DNA from: Halpernia frigidisoli
GTDB taxonomy: Bacteria; Bacteroidota; Bacteroidia; Flavobacteriales; Weeksellaceae
Direction of reading: 5' to 3'
Length of the DNA: 64,000 nt
NCBI RefSeq assembly: GCF_900113805.1
Contig: NZ_FOQT01000003.1
Coordinates: forward strand, 310,001-374,000
The notes under the pieces are model-generated. The model ran no database searches and had not been told where the DNA came from. It saw only the letters and a list, made by a program, of their open reading frames with translations. Position numbers and translations under genes: made by a program. This document shows positions 34,643-44,325 of this stretch, piece by piece (the stretch's first letter is position 1; every line of letters begins with the position of its first letter).

Positions 34643-36763
34643 CTATTTCATTTCTGAAACTACATTTACAGCTTCATCAAGATAGAAATCACGGCTGAGA
34701 TTTTTCGTCCAGGCTTTGGTTTTTTTAGCGAAAACTGTATCTGTTTTCTCTTTAGCCACCTCGTCCGGATTCAGTAAGAAACTTAATTTATTGTCATATT
34801 TCTCCAGAGGTTTAAATGCTTTAAGATCAGATTTTCTTTGCTCCATCAGCGCCATAAATTTTTTCTCATTTAAAGTAACGCTCTTTTCTTTGTCTAACTT
34901 ATCTTTCCATTCAGTAGATTTTTGCAGCAACTGATAATTAGCATTATTTTTAATTCTTGCTTCACTTGCTTTCTGTAACGCAGCAATATTAAAAACATTC
35001 ATTTTCTGGAAACTCGTGGCTGCAATTTTATCCCAAGGCAAGGCATAATCACTGAAACGCTCACCTATTTCAGAATTCGTGAAGAAATCTTTTAAAGAAA
35101 TGTCGGAATTAACACCTTTAATTTGTGTTGATTCTCCTGTAATTCTATAAAATTTCTGAATGGTTAATTTAAGCGAGCCAAAATCGTCATTAGTGTTTAA
35201 AAATCGGTTTAAATCTACAAAAGTCTGTACCGTTCCTTTACCGTAAGATTGCGGCGATCCAACAATTACAGCTCTTCCATAATCCTGCATCGCACCAGCT
35301 AAAATCTCTGAAGCGGAAGCTGACAACTCGTTTTGCATAATTACCAGCGGACCCGTCCAAAGTGGCGTAGTCGATTTATCTCTCAAAGTTTGAATTTTTC
35401 CATCACCATTTTTAACCTGAACGTAAGCGCCGCCATTCATGAAAAGTCCCATAATATCACCAACTTCGGTTAATGATCCTCCTCCATTATTTCTCAAGTC
35501 TAATATAATTCCCTCAACGTTTTGGGCTTTTAATTTTACCAATTCAGCTTTTAAATCATCGGAAGCATTTCTTCCTTTTGGATCATTAAAATTAGCATTA
35601 AATCCCGGCAAATTAATGTAGCCGTATTTTTTACCATTTTTATATTGAATAGAAGCGCTTCTTGCGAATGTATCTTCAATCGTAATTTCATCACGTATCA
35701 AGGTAACATCTTTTATCGATTTGTCTTTTTTCTCAACCGTTAAAGTCACAGGCGTTCCTTTTTCCCCGCGAATTAGTTGTACGGCTTCCTCTGAAAGCAT
35801 TCCAACAACATTTACTGCATCTTCATTTGCTTTTGATTTTACCTTTAAAATTTTATCACCTTCGCTTAATTGTTTAGATTTCCAGGCTGGTGCTCCGGTT
35901 ACAAGTTCACCTAAATATAAAAACCCTTTCTTTTCCTGAATAATTGCGCCAATTCCGATAAACTGTCCGCTAAAACTACTGTCAAAATCTTCTTTGTCTT
36001 TTGGCGAATAATAATTACTGTGCGGATCAAAAACCTGCGTGTAAGCATTCATATAAACCGTAAACCAGTTCATTTTTTTTCTTTTCTTAAATCTCCTGAA
36101 AGTATCTGCCACAAGATCTTTTACCTCATTAGTCGCTTTAATTTTTTTAGCTTCAGGCGTGAGTATATTTAATTTAATGGTATCCTTTAATTTAAATTTC
36201 TGTACGGAATCTTTCTTTTCTTTTTGCGCTTCCTCCTTTGAAGTGTAAGTCGCCATTTCCTGAAGAATGTTATATTTTATATATTTTTTCCACTCATTAT
36301 ACTGCGCCTCTTTATTTTCAGGATTTAATTTATCTTTTGGCTCAATTATCAAACTGTCATTTTCGTCCAGATTGATTGGTTTTTTAAAAATATCCTGCGT
36401 CATTAAATCAATTTCGTCTACACGCTGGTAAAGTCTGTCAACTGTTGCTTTGTAAAAAGTAAGATCTCCATTAGTTAGAAAATCATCAAGTTTTGTATTG
36501 TACTGAGAAAATTCTTTCATATCAGATGCCAAAAAATACCTTTTTGCAGGATCTACCATATCAAAATACTGCTTATAAACATCTTGTGAAAATGCATCAT
36601 TAAAAGGTTTTGGACTATAATGCAAATAAGAAAGTGTGTTTTTAACACTTACCATAATAGTCGACATTTTTTGATCATCATCTTTAGGAGAATTAAAACA
36701 AAAAGCAAGCGTTGTAAGCGGAATGAAGAGAAGAAGTTTATTGAATTTGAATTTTTTGAACAT
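34643..36763 (-). CDS. prc: Carboxy-terminal (tail-specific) processing protease
   Basis: 706 residues. An N-terminal hydrophobic segment serves as signal. A long helical N-domain is followed by a PDZ domain (about 255-345, YSPKDKEDFDSSFSGQFIGIG onward). The S41 catalytic domain has the Ser in ELSASASEILAG (about 480) and the Lys in GSPQSYGKGTVQTF (about 505). The C-terminal region is of the DUF3340 type. It degrades proteins with exposed C-termini in the periplasm. It is a single gene on the minus strand, divergent from surE. Confidence 0.92.
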   Translation of the reverse strand: MFKKFKFNKLLLFIPLTTLAFCFNSPKDDDQKMSTIMVSVKNTLSYLHYSPKPFNDAFSQDVYKQYFDMVDPAKRYFLASDMKEFSQYNTKLDDFLTNGDLTFYKATVDRLYQRVDEIDLMTQDIFKKPINLDENDSLIIEPKDKLNPENKEAQYNEWKKYIKYNILQEMATYTSKEEAQKEKKDSVQKFKLKDTIKLNILTPEAKKIKATNEVKDLVADTFRRFKKRKKMNWFTVYMNAYTQVFDPHSNYYSPKDKEDFDSSFSGQFIGIGAIIQEKKGFLYLGELVTGAPAWKSKQLSEGDKILKVKSKANEDAVNVVGMLSEEAVQLIRGEKGTPVTLTVEKKDKSIKDVTLIRDEITIEDTFARSASIQYKNGKKYGYINLPGFNANFNDPKGRNASDDLKAELVKLKAQNVEGIILDLRNNGGGSLTEVGDIMGLFMNGGAYVQVKNGDGKIQTLRDKSTTPLWTGPLVIMQNELSASASEILAGAMQDYGRAVIVGSPQSYGKGTVQTFVDLNRFLNTNDDFGSLKLTIQKFYRITGESTQIKGVNSDISLKDFFTNSEIGERFSDYALPWDKIAATSFQKMNVFNIAALQKASEARIKNNANYQLLQKSTEWKDKLDKEKSVTLNEKKFMALMEQRKSDLKAFKPLEKYDNKLSFLLNPDEVAKEKTDTVFAKKTKAWTKNLSRDFYLDEAVNVVSEMK

Positions 36764-36878
36764 TTGGCGGGTTATATTTATGATTTAATAGGTCTTTGGA
36801 AATGATTTTTTGTTACTTTAAAAAAGTTCAACTGGCAAATTTAATACCTAATTAACGAAGTTTCCACAACTTTTTAAT

Positions 36879-36886
36879 TAATTTTG
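36879..36886 (+). promoter_or_regulatory. Candidate -7 box for surE
   Basis: TAATTTTG fits TAnnTTTG and lies 18 bases before the surE ATG. No good -33 TTG was seen at the usual distance. Confidence 0.35.
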
Positions 36887-36904
36887 TAAAAACGAAAAAG
36901 TTCT

Positions 36905-37678
36905 ATGCAAAAACCCTTAATTTTAGTAACAAATGACGACGGAATTACCGCGCCGGGAATAAGAAATTTAGTTTCTTTTATGAATGAAATTGGCGATGTA
37001 GTCGTTGTGGCTCCAAATTCTCCACAATCCGGTAAAGGCCACGCAATAACAATAAACGCAACTTTAACTTTCGAAGAAATACATTTAGAAGGACCACAAA
37101 AAGATTATGCTCTTTCCGGAACGCCTGTTGATTGTGTGAAATTTGCTTTAGATAAAATTTTAGACCGAAAACCAGATTTAGTGGTTTCAGGGATTAACCA
37201 TGGAGCAAATTCTTCCATTAATGTCATTTATTCCGGAACGATGAGCGCTGCAGTTGAAGCCGGCGTTGAAGGTTTACAAGCCATTGGTTTTTCACTTTTA
37301 GATTTTGCCTGGGATGCAGATTTCAAGCAAGGGAAAAAATTTATCCAGAAAATTGTGCGTAATGTTTTAGAAAAACCTTTACCAAAAGGTGTTGTTTTAA
37401 ATGTCAATATTCCAAAACTTAAAGAAGACGAAATAAAAGGAATCAGAATTTGCAGACAAGCGAACGCAAAATGGGAAGAGAATTTTGATGAAAGAGTTAA
37501 TCCTCATGGTAAAAAATATTTTTGGCTTTCTGGCTATTTTAATAATATGGATTCTGGAAAAGATGCTGATGAAAATGCACTTTTAGAAGGTTTTGTTTCC
37601 GTAGTTCCTGTAAAATTTGATTTAACGGCGTATGAATATATTGCTGAACTGACAGAAAATTTTAAATACGAATCTTAA
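36905..37678 (+). CDS. surE: 5'/3'-nucleotidase SurE
   Basis: 257 residues. The metal-binding Asp pair is Asp11/Asp12 in LVTNDDGITAPGI. Conserved APNSPQSGKGHAIT, the Ser/Asn region GTPVDCVKFAL and VVSGINHGANSSINVIYSGTMSAAVEAG identify SurE. It dephosphorylates nucleoside monophosphates and may act in stress survival. It is followed after one base by a small membrane transporter gene and is probably co-transcribed with it. Confidence 0.95.
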   Translation: MQKPLILVTNDDGITAPGIRNLVSFMNEIGDVVVVAPNSPQSGKGHAITINATLTFEEIHLEGPQKDYALSGTPVDCVKFALDKILDRKPDLVVSGINHGANSSINVIYSGTMSAAVEAGVEGLQAIGFSLLDFAWDADFKQGKKFIQKIVRNVLEKPLPKGVVLNVNIPKLKEDEIKGIRICRQANAKWEENFDERVNPHGKKYFWLSGYFNNMDSGKDADENALLEGFVSVVPVKFDLTAYEYIAELTENFKYES

Positions 37679-37679
37679 A

Positions 37680-38009
37680 ATGAACTGGTTAATTCTTATT
37701 ATCGCCGGACTTTTTGAAGTCGCTTTTGCTTCTTGCCTTGGGAAAGCAAAAGAATCTTCGGGAACTGTCATGTATTTATGGTACGCTGATTTTTTGATTT
37801 CGCTTAGCATTAGTATGCTATTACTTTTGAAGGCTGTCCAAACTTTGCCAATCGGAACTGCCTATGCAGTCTGGACAGGAATTGGAGCGGTTGGAACAGT
37901 TTTAATGGGAATTTTTGTTTTCAAAGAACCGGTTCATTTTTGGCGGATGTTTTTTTTAATTACATTAATTGGATCTATTATTGGTCTAAAATCCGTTTCA
38001 ACCATTTGA
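37680..38009 (+). CDS. Small multidrug resistance (SMR) family exporter, SugE/Gdx-like
   Basis: 109 residues with four membrane helices. The conserved Glu lies in the first helix (AGLFEVAFASCLG). The pattern AYAVWTGIGAVGTVLMGIFVFKEP in helix 3 is typical of the SMR superfamily. The N-terminal WLILIIAGLFEV and the third-helix GIGAVGT lean toward SugE/Gdx exporters of guanidinium-like compounds rather than EmrE. No guanidine riboswitch was recognised upstream. It acts as a dimer in the inner membrane. It starts one base after the surE stop. Confidence 0.88.
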   Translation: MNWLILIIAGLFEVAFASCLGKAKESSGTVMYLWYADFLISLSISMLLLLKAVQTLPIGTAYAVWTGIGAVGTVLMGIFVFKEPVHFWRMFFLITLIGSIIGLKSVSTI

Positions 38010-38079
38010 TACTTCGAATGAATTTTAAGATAATTTTAACTTAATGATAATTTTATAATCTATAGTTTAAATAATTCCC

Positions 38080-39159
38080 ATGAAATCTTTAATTTGCTTG
38101 ATTTTTTTTCTTTTTATTGGTTGTAAAAATAGTTCTGATATTACAGAACCTGTTAATAATCCTCAAGCGCCAAATGAAAGCATTTACTTTCCACCAAATA
38201 ATTCCGACACCTGGGAAACCAAAGATCTTAATACACTCGGATGGCATTCTTCAGCGGTTCAGCCTTTGTATGATTATTTGCAGTTAAAAAATACAGTATC
38301 ATTTATGGTTCTCTATAATGGGAGAATTGTTTTAGAAAAATATTTTGGCACACAAACCGCTGCTTCACCTTGGTATTGGGCAAGTGCAGGAAAAACTTTA
38401 ACCTCAACAGTTGTGGGAATTGCACAACAAAATAATTTGGTAAATCTCAACGAAAAAGTTTCTGCCTACGTTGGAACAGGTTGGACGAGCGAAACTTTAG
38501 CACAAGAAAATCTCATTAAAGTAAATCATCTTTTGACAATGACTTCTGGTTTAGATGATTCTTTGGGAGATGATGTCAGTCCTTCAAATTTAAAATATAA
38601 AGCAGACGCCGGAACAAGATGGGCATATCACAATGTTTTTGAAAAATTACAAGATGTTGTTGCAAGTTCAAGCAAGCAAACATGGATCAATTATTTTAAT
38701 GCCAATCTTCGGGACAAAATAGGAATGACGGGAACCTGGATTCCCAATGGAAACGATAATATTTACTGGAGTACCGCAAGAAGTATGTCAAGGTTTGGTT
38801 TATTATTTTTAAACAATGGAAACTGGAATGGAACTCAAATTATTAATAAAGACTTTGTCACTGCGGCAACCAATACTTCTCAAAACATCAATTTGGCTTA
38901 TGGATATCTTTGGTGGCTCAATGGTAAAGCAAGTTACCATTTACCTCAAACCCAGGTTCAAATTCCCGGCACTTTAATTCCTAGCGCGCCAAATGATATG
39001 TTTTGTGCTTTGGGTAAAAATGACCAAAAAATATACGTTGTTCCTTCTAAAAAATTAGTGATCATCAGAATGGGGAATTCTGCTGATGGAACCAATTTCG
39101 CACTTTCTGATTTTGATGATTCACTTTGGCAAAAAATAAATGCCGTGATTAAACCTTAA
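38080..39159 (+). CDS. Serine hydrolase (class C beta-lactamase/esterase family) lipoprotein
   Basis: 359 residues. The lipobox IGC gives lipidation at Cys15. The active-site Ser is Ser102 in SAGK (S-x-x-K, Lys105), and the second motif is Y-H-N at 183-185. The beta-lactamase fold continues with SMSRFGLLFLNNGNW and YGYLWWLNG. Proteins of this type are esterases, DD-peptidases or beta-lactamases; the substrate cannot be told. It is a single gene upstream of guaC. Confidence 0.88.
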   Translation: MKSLICLIFFLFIGCKNSSDITEPVNNPQAPNESIYFPPNNSDTWETKDLNTLGWHSSAVQPLYDYLQLKNTVSFMVLYNGRIVLEKYFGTQTAASPWYWASAGKTLTSTVVGIAQQNNLVNLNEKVSAYVGTGWTSETLAQENLIKVNHLLTMTSGLDDSLGDDVSPSNLKYKADAGTRWAYHNVFEKLQDVVASSSKQTWINYFNANLRDKIGMTGTWIPNGNDNIYWSTARSMSRFGLLFLNNGNWNGTQIINKDFVTAATNTSQNINLAYGYLWWLNGKASYHLPQTQVQIPGTLIPSAPNDMFCALGKNDQKIYVVPSKKLVIIRMGNSADGTNFALSDFDDSLWQKINAVIKP

Positions 39160-39187
39160 GATATTATTTCTTAAATAATATTATATT

Positions 39188-39195
39188 TATCTTTG
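39188..39195 (+). promoter_or_regulatory. Candidate -7 box for guaC
   Basis: TATCTTTG fits TAnnTTTG and lies 16 bases before the guaC ATG. Confidence 0.45.
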
Positions 39196-39211
39196 AACTT
39201 AAAGATTCAAA

Positions 39212-40252
39212 ATGCGCATAGAAAACGATATAAAATTAGGTTTTAAAGATGTAATGATCCGCCCAAAAAGATCAACATTAAAATCCCGATCACAAGTTAG
39301 TTTAGAAAGAAATTTCACGTTCAGAAATTCTCAAAAAAAATGGAGCGGCGTCCCAATTATCGCAGGAAATATGGACACCGTCGGAACTTTTGAAATGGCA
39401 GAAGCTCTTTCCAAAGAAAAAATTATCACGGCAATTCATAAACATTACACGGAAAATGAATGGGCAGAATTTCTTTTGGATCAAGACGATTCCATTTATG
39501 ATTACATCGCTTTAAGCACAGGAACAGGTTCCAACGACGCAGAAAAAATCAAAAATATTCTTACGAATCATCCAAAAATTAATTTTTTATGCATTGATGT
39601 TGCGAACGGTTATTCTGAACATTTTGTAGAATTTGTAAAAAATGCCAGACAAAATTTTCCAGATAAAACCATTATTGCAGGAAATGTAGTGACTGGCGAA
39701 ATGGTTGAAGAACTAATTCTTGCCGGCGCAGATATTGTAAAAGTGGGAATTGGTCCAGGTTCCGTTTGCACAACCCGTATAAAAACCGGCGTTGGTTATC
39801 CTCAACTTTCCGCGATTATTGAATGCGCAGATGCCGCGCATGGACTTGGGGGACAAATTATCGCTGATGGCGGTTGCAAAATTCCAGGTGATGTTTCGAA
39901 AGCATTTGGTGGCGGCGCAGATTTCGTAATGCTCGGTGGAATGTTTGCCGGTCACGATGAAAGTGGCGGCGAAATAGTTGAAGAAAACGGCAAAAAATTT
40001 AGACTTTTTTATGGCATGAGTTCGCAAACCGCGATGAATAAACATTCCGGTGGTGTTGCAGAATACCGCGCCTCTGAAGGTAAAACTGTAAAAGTGGCTT
40101 ATAAGGGTGCTGTTTCAGAAACTGTGAAAGATATTTTGGGCGGTGTTCGTTCGACATGCACTTATGTCGGTGCGTCTCATTTAAAAGAACTTTCTAAGCG
40201 TACAACTTTTATACGCGTGCAAGAACAAGAAAATCAGACTTTTAACGATTAA
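39212..40252 (+). CDS. guaC: GMP reductase
   Basis: 346 residues with the IMPDH/GMPR barrel but no CBS domains. The catalytic Cys186 lies in [20 protein letters not shown], at the position known for GMP reductase. Other signatures are [11 protein letters not shown] at the N-terminus, [34 protein letters not shown] and the C-terminal [17 protein letters not shown]. It converts GMP to IMP with NADPH in purine salvage. A GNAT gene follows after 14 bases. Confidence 0.94.
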   Translation: MRIENDIKLGFKDVMIRPKRSTLKSRSQVSLERNFTFRNSQKKWSGVPIIAGNMDTVGTFEMAEALSKEKIITAIHKHYTENEWAEFLLDQDDSIYDYIALSTGTGSNDAEKIKNILTNHPKINFLCIDVANGYSEHFVEFVKNARQNFPDKTIIAGNVVTGEMVEELILAGADIVKVGIGPGSVCTTRIKTGVGYPQLSAIIECADAAHGLGGQIIADGGCKIPGDVSKAFGGGADFVMLGGMFAGHDESGGEIVEENGKKFRLFYGMSSQTAMNKHSGGVAEYRASEGKTVKVAYKGAVSETVKDILGGVRSTCTYVGASHLKELSKRTTFIRVQEQENQTFND

Positions 40253-40266
40253 TTATTTTTAAAATT

Positions 40267-40710
40267 ATGGAAATAAAAAGGACAAATTCAGAAGATTTAA
40301 ACTTTATAAGTTTAGTGAAAGATCTTGATTTTTATCTTGCTTTAAAAGATGGCGAAGAACATGCTTATTATGCTGAATTTAACAAAATTACGGCGCTTCA
40401 AAACTGTCTTGTCTTGTTTGAAAATAACGAAGCCGTTGCTTGTGGTGCGATTAAACCTTTTGATGAAAATACGGCAGAAGTAAAGAGAATGTTCGTAAAA
40501 CCGGAATTTCGGGGTAAAGGTTTTGCGTCTAAAATTTTATCTGAATTAGAGAATTGGGCAAAGGAATTAGGTTTCACTAAAACAATTCTGGAAACCGGCA
40601 AACGCCAAACGGAGGCGGTAAATTTATATTCAAAAACCTACAACATTATTCCTAGTTACGGACAATATAAAAATATGGAAAACAGTATTTGCTTCGAGAA
40701 AAATTTATAA
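40267..40710 (+). CDS. GNAT family N-acetyltransferase
   Basis: 147 residues forming one GNAT domain. The acetyl-CoA loop is VKPEFRGKGFASKILSELENWA, preceded by NTAEVKRMF and followed by GFTKTILETGKRQTEAVNLYSK. The substrate is unknown; many such proteins acetylate small amines or ribosomal proteins. It is directly downstream of guaC and ends seven bases from the convergent racemase-like gene. Confidence 0.9.
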   Translation: MEIKRTNSEDLNFISLVKDLDFYLALKDGEEHAYYAEFNKITALQNCLVLFENNEAVACGAIKPFDENTAEVKRMFVKPEFRGKGFASKILSELENWAKELGFTKTILETGKRQTEAVNLYSKTYNIIPSYGQYKNMENSICFEKNL

Positions 40711-40717
40711 AAATTCT

Positions 40718-41368
40718 TTATTTTAAAAATTCTTCGATCTGTAAATCTGCCATATCAATACATTTTGAATCATTTTTTAAAGCAAAAACAGACAATTCTG
40801 TACAAGCGATTACGACGGGATTTTGGACAGAATATTCTATGATTAAATTCTGGTAAGTTTCGATTTCTATTTGTGTTTGAATTTGATCAAAAACTTTTTT
40901 CCTGAAATTATCTAACCAGATTTGATGTTCTTCAGATGGAAGAATTAATTCTATGTTATTTTCAGAAAATTTTTCCTTTAAATAATCGGAATTCATTGTG
41001 TATAAAGTGCCGAACAACGTGATTTTTGAAATCTTATTTTTAACCAAATAATCGATTGTCAATTTTACGGGATGAAATAATTTTAACGGACTTTCTATTT
41101 TGTCTAAAGTTTCGTGCAACGTAATATTTGGAACTAATAATTCAGAAATTCCTAAACTTAAAATTTCATTTAAAACGGATTCTATTTTAGGCTTTAAAAC
41201 AGCAAATTGATTCGGCAAAAATGGGTTTATTTCCTGAAAATCAATCTGATACAAAAGATATGGACAAGTTGAAAATTCTTTATTTCTTACTTTGAATTTT
41301 CTTTGAATTTCACCCAAATAATACTGCGTGGAAAACGCGCCAAGTCCTAAAATTCCTTTTAAACTCAT
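40718..41368 (-). CDS. Aspartate/glutamate racemase-family protein lacking the first catalytic Cys
   Basis: 216 residues of the Asp/Glu racemase fold. The second active Cys is present at Cys189 in VIACTELSVF. At the first-Cys position the usual PCNTxH reads PNITLH (about 80-85), so one catalytic Cys is replaced. Such one-Cys members often do not racemise amino acids and may isomerise or lyse other acids. Its ATG overlaps the egtD stop, so it is translationally coupled to egtD and may act in the same pathway. The role is unproven. Confidence 0.8.
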   Translation of the reverse strand: MSLKGILGLGAFSTQYYLGEIQRKFKVRNKEFSTCPYLLYQIDFQEINPFLPNQFAVLKPKIESVLNEILSLGISELLVPNITLHETLDKIESPLKLFHPVKLTIDYLVKNKISKITLFGTLYTMNSDYLKEKFSENNIELILPSEEHQIWLDNFRKKVFDQIQTQIEIETYQNLIIEYSVQNPVVIACTELSVFALKNDSKCIDMADLQIEEFLK

Positions 41369-42315
41369 TTTTTTGTCAAAATATAATCAGCAAAATAGTT
41401 TTTAGAGTCTAAAAATTTATCTGAAATTTCAAGAGAGGAATTTTTCAATAAATCATTTAAAATTTCATCATTATATTTCCGGGAAATCTCTGTGTGAATT
41501 TTTTCATTTTCATCAAATTCAAAAGTTTTATCTAAATCTTTGACGTAAACTTCCTGTTTTATTTTACTTACTAAATAACTTTTCGCAAAACCTTCTTCAG
41601 TGTATTCCGGTTGATGTTTAAAATTCTCCAAAATGAAATTTGCGCCAAGATCTTCATTTATTCTTTTCAATAAATTCATATTAAATTCTCTCGTAACGCC
41701 TTGTGCATCGTTATAAGCGGGCAAAACAATTTCGCGGGATTTAATTAAATCAAGACCTAAAAGCAGTTTTTCATTTGGTTTTAAATGCGTCGCCAATTTA
41801 TTTAAAAAATCATGCGCCACCTCATCATTTAGATTACCCAAATTTGACCCAATAAAAAGAATCACTTTCGGTTTTTCTGAACTAAATAATTCATCTAAAA
41901 CCGTAAAATATTCACCTTGTTTGGCTTCAAGAGTCAAATATGGAAATAAATTTACAAGTCGATCTGAAATAACATCTAAACTATTTTGAGAAATATCAAC
42001 CGGAATATATTTAAAATTATAACCATTTTTCAATAAATTATCTAATAGATATTGCGTCTTTTTTCCGTCGCCTGCGCCAAGTTCAATCAACTCAAATTCC
42101 TGATCTTTTATGATATCAAAACTCGAAATAATACTTTCACTTTGATCGCGAAATATCTCTAACTCGCAATTTGTAAGGTAATATTCCGGCAATTCCATTA
42201 TTTTTTGGAATAATTCGTCGCCAATTTTATCGTAAAAAAAATGGGAAGAAATAAACTTCTTCTCACTTGATAATCCCAAATCGATATCTTCTAAAAATGT
42301 ATTTTCTTTTGTCAT
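41365..42315 (-). CDS. egtD: L-histidine N-alpha-methyltransferase
   Basis: 316 residues from the ATG at 42315, which overlaps the egtB stop (ATGA). The S-adenosylmethionine site is ELGAGDGKKTQYLLDNL, with LFIGSNLGNL and LLLGLDLIKSREIVLPAYNDAQGVTREFNMNLL downstream, all typical of EgtD. It makes hercynine (trimethyl-histidine) from histidine. It is translationally coupled to egtB upstream and to the racemase-like gene downstream. A GTG start 30 bases upstream is open but not favoured. Confidence 0.93.
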   Translation of the reverse strand: MTKENTFLEDIDLGLSSEKKFISSHFFYDKIGDELFQKIMELPEYYLTNCELEIFRDQSESIISSFDIIKDQEFELIELGAGDGKKTQYLLDNLLKNGYNFKYIPVDISQNSLDVISDRLVNLFPYLTLEAKQGEYFTVLDELFSSEKPKVILFIGSNLGNLNDEVAHDFLNKLATHLKPNEKLLLGLDLIKSREIVLPAYNDAQGVTREFNMNLLKRINEDLGANFILENFKHQPEYTEEGFAKSYLVSKIKQEVYVKDLDKTFEFDENEKIHTEISRKYNDEILNDLLKNSSLEISDKFLDSKNYFADYILTKK

Positions 42316-43463
42316 TTCGCTAATCTTATTCCTGTAATTTGCCACCTGTATTTTGGGTGAAAAAAGTTTCTGTACGTATTTCTTTCGTGGCCTTTTGGTG
42401 TCGCAGTTGAAGCACCGCGCAAAACCATCGTGTTGATCATAAATTTTCCATTATACTCGCCAACTGCACCTTCTGCAATTTTAAATTTTGGATAAGGAAG
42501 ATAAGCGGAATAAGTCCATTCCCATCTCTTTCCCCATTTTAATTGGTTTGATGCCGCTTCCCATTCAAATTCTGTAGGTAATCTACAACCTTTCCAATTG
42601 GCAAACGCTTGTGCTTCGTAAAATGAAATGTGTGTTAAAATATCTTCGGGTTCAATTTGTTTTAAACCTTCTAATGTGTACGAATACCAATTACCTTCGA
42701 TTTTTTGCCAATAAAGTGGTGCTTCAATTTGATTTTCATTAACCCAATTCCAACCTTCATCCAACCAATATTTGAAGTTTTCATAACCACCATCTTCTAT
42801 AAATTCTAAAAAATCTGCGTTAGTCACTAAACTTTTTGAAATTTCGAAATCGTGTAAAAAGACTTTGTGTCTTCCTTCTTCATTATCAAAATGAAAACCT
42901 TCGCCTTCGAAACCAATTTCGTAAATGTTTTCTGATATTTTTAACCAACCTTCTTCCTCATTTTTTTGAGCAGTGAGGTTAAATTTTTCTTTATAAACGG
43001 GATTTATCGGATTGTAAGAAAGTGTATGTTTTAAGTCCGTGATCAGTAATTCTTGATGCTGTTGCTCATGATTTATTCCTAAAATTATTAATTCTTTTAA
43101 TTCTTCTGAAACATCATCTTTTAGTAATTTTTCAATGTGAGAATCTACATAAATCCTATATTGATAGACTTCTGAAACGGTTGGACGCGTAATCGTTCCA
43201 CGTTCTGTGCGAATCGCTCTTTCACCAACTGCATGGTAATAACTATTAAATAAGAAAGAAAAATGCGGATTAAATATTTGGTAATCTTCAACGAATTTCT
43301 TTAAAATCATTTCCTCAAAAAACCAAGTAGAATGACTTAAATGCCATTTTGGTGGACTTGCAAAATCAACAGGTTGCGGAATATAATCTTCGATTTCCAG
43401 CGGCGAGCACAACTCAACTGAATAAGCGCGCGTTTTTTGAAAATTTTGTAAAAGTGAAGTCAT
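42312..43463 (-). CDS. egtB: Sulfoxide synthase of histidine-thiol biosynthesis (EgtB-like)
   Basis: 383 residues from the ATG at 43463. The N-terminal DinB-like domain carries the iron ligands: His near 44 (SHSTWFFEE) and His132/His136/Glu138 in H-x3-H-x-E (NHEQQHQE). The C-terminal formylglycine-generating-enzyme-like domain includes AQAFANWKGCRLPTEFEWE and FFHPKYRWQITGIRLAK. It joins sulfur to hercynine. No egtA or egtC is adjacent, so it may use free cysteine. The Tyr pair at 75-76 (FNSYYHAVGER) is of interest for subtype. Ergothioneine is the most likely product; ovothiol is possible. Confidence 0.9.
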   Translation of the reverse strand: MTSLLQNFQKTRAYSVELCSPLEIEDYIPQPVDFASPPKWHLSHSTWFFEEMILKKFVEDYQIFNPHFSFLFNSYYHAVGERAIRTERGTITRPTVSEVYQYRIYVDSHIEKLLKDDVSEELKELIILGINHEQQHQELLITDLKHTLSYNPINPVYKEKFNLTAQKNEEEGWLKISENIYEIGFEGEGFHFDNEEGRHKVFLHDFEISKSLVTNADFLEFIEDGGYENFKYWLDEGWNWVNENQIEAPLYWQKIEGNWYSYTLEGLKQIEPEDILTHISFYEAQAFANWKGCRLPTEFEWEAASNQLKWGKRWEWTYSAYLPYPKFKIAEGAVGEYNGKFMINTMVLRGASTATPKGHERNTYRNFFHPKYRWQITGIRLAK

Positions 43464-43575
43464 CAAATCTTTAATACTTTTATTGAATTAAAGTTAAACA
43501 AAAAATATTCCGCAATTTAGTTTTATCAACTAATTTTTAGTTTTTAGTAAAAGAATTTGTGATTTTTATTTCTAA

Positions 43576-44319
43576 TTAAGTCAACATTCCACCGTCCACA
43601 TTTAAAACCTGTCCTGAAATGTAAGACGACATTTCGCTAGCGAAGAAAACGCATGCATTTGCAACATCTTGCGGTTGTCCACCGCGTTTTAAAGGAATTG
43701 CATCTCGCCAACTTTGAACGGTTTTTTCGTCTAAAGCCGCGGTCATTTCAGTTTCGATAAAACCTGGCGCGATGGCATTACAACGGATATTTCTTGAACC
43801 CAATTCCAACGCAATTGATTTTGTAAAACCAATAACGCCCGCTTTTGAGGCGGCATAATTGGCTTGTCCCGCATTACCTTTGATTCCAACAATCGAAGTC
43901 ATATTGATTATAGAACCAGATTTTGCTTTCATCATTGGCTTTACAACGGCCTTTGTTAAATTAAAAACCGAATCTAAATTAGTTTTTATGATCAGATCCC
44001 AATCGTCTTTTGACATTCTCAGCATCAAATTATCTTTGGTGATTCCGGCATTGTTTATCAAGACATCTACTCTTCCAAATTCTTCAATAACGTCGGCTAC
44101 TAATTTTTGCGCAGCATCGTAATCCGAAGCGTCTGACTGATAGGCTTTTGCTTTCGTTTTTGTGTTTAATTCCTTTTCAAGCGCATTTGCTTTATCTACA
44201 GAACCGGCATAAGTAAAGGCAACTTGCGCACCTTGCTCAGCAAAAACTTCTGCAATACCTTTTCCAATCCCGCGTGTTGCGCCTGTAATTAAAACCACTT
44301 TTCCTTCTAATAATCCCAT
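43576..44319 (-). CDS. fabG: 3-oxoacyl-ACP reductase
   Basis: 247 residues of the short-chain dehydrogenase family. The cofactor site is TGATRGIGKGIAEVF, then NNAGITKDNLMLRM. The catalytic Ser/Tyr/Lys run is SIVGIKGNAGQANYAASKAG, and the C-terminus is ISGQVLNVDGGM, the FabG hallmark. It reduces 3-oxoacyl-ACP in fatty-acid elongation. It follows rsmI in the same direction with a six-base gap. Confidence 0.94.
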   Translation of the reverse strand: MGLLEGKVVLITGATRGIGKGIAEVFAEQGAQVAFTYAGSVDKANALEKELNTKTKAKAYQSDASDYDAAQKLVADVIEEFGRVDVLINNAGITKDNLMLRMSKDDWDLIIKTNLDSVFNLTKAVVKPMMKAKSGSIINMTSIVGIKGNAGQANYAASKAGVIGFTKSIALELGSRNIRCNAIAPGFIETEMTAALDEKTVQSWRDAIPLKRGGQPQDVANACVFFASEMSSYISGQVLNVDGGMLT

Positions 44320-44325
44320 TTCAGT

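Noticed and set aside
37650-37700. Guanidine riboswitch before the SMR exporter gene
   Set aside because: The gene starts one base after surE, leaving no room for a leader, and no conserved ACGG/GGAC-type hairpins were seen.
37622-37810. Minus-strand frame over surE and the SMR gene
   Set aside because: It overlaps two well-supported plus-strand genes and has no family features.
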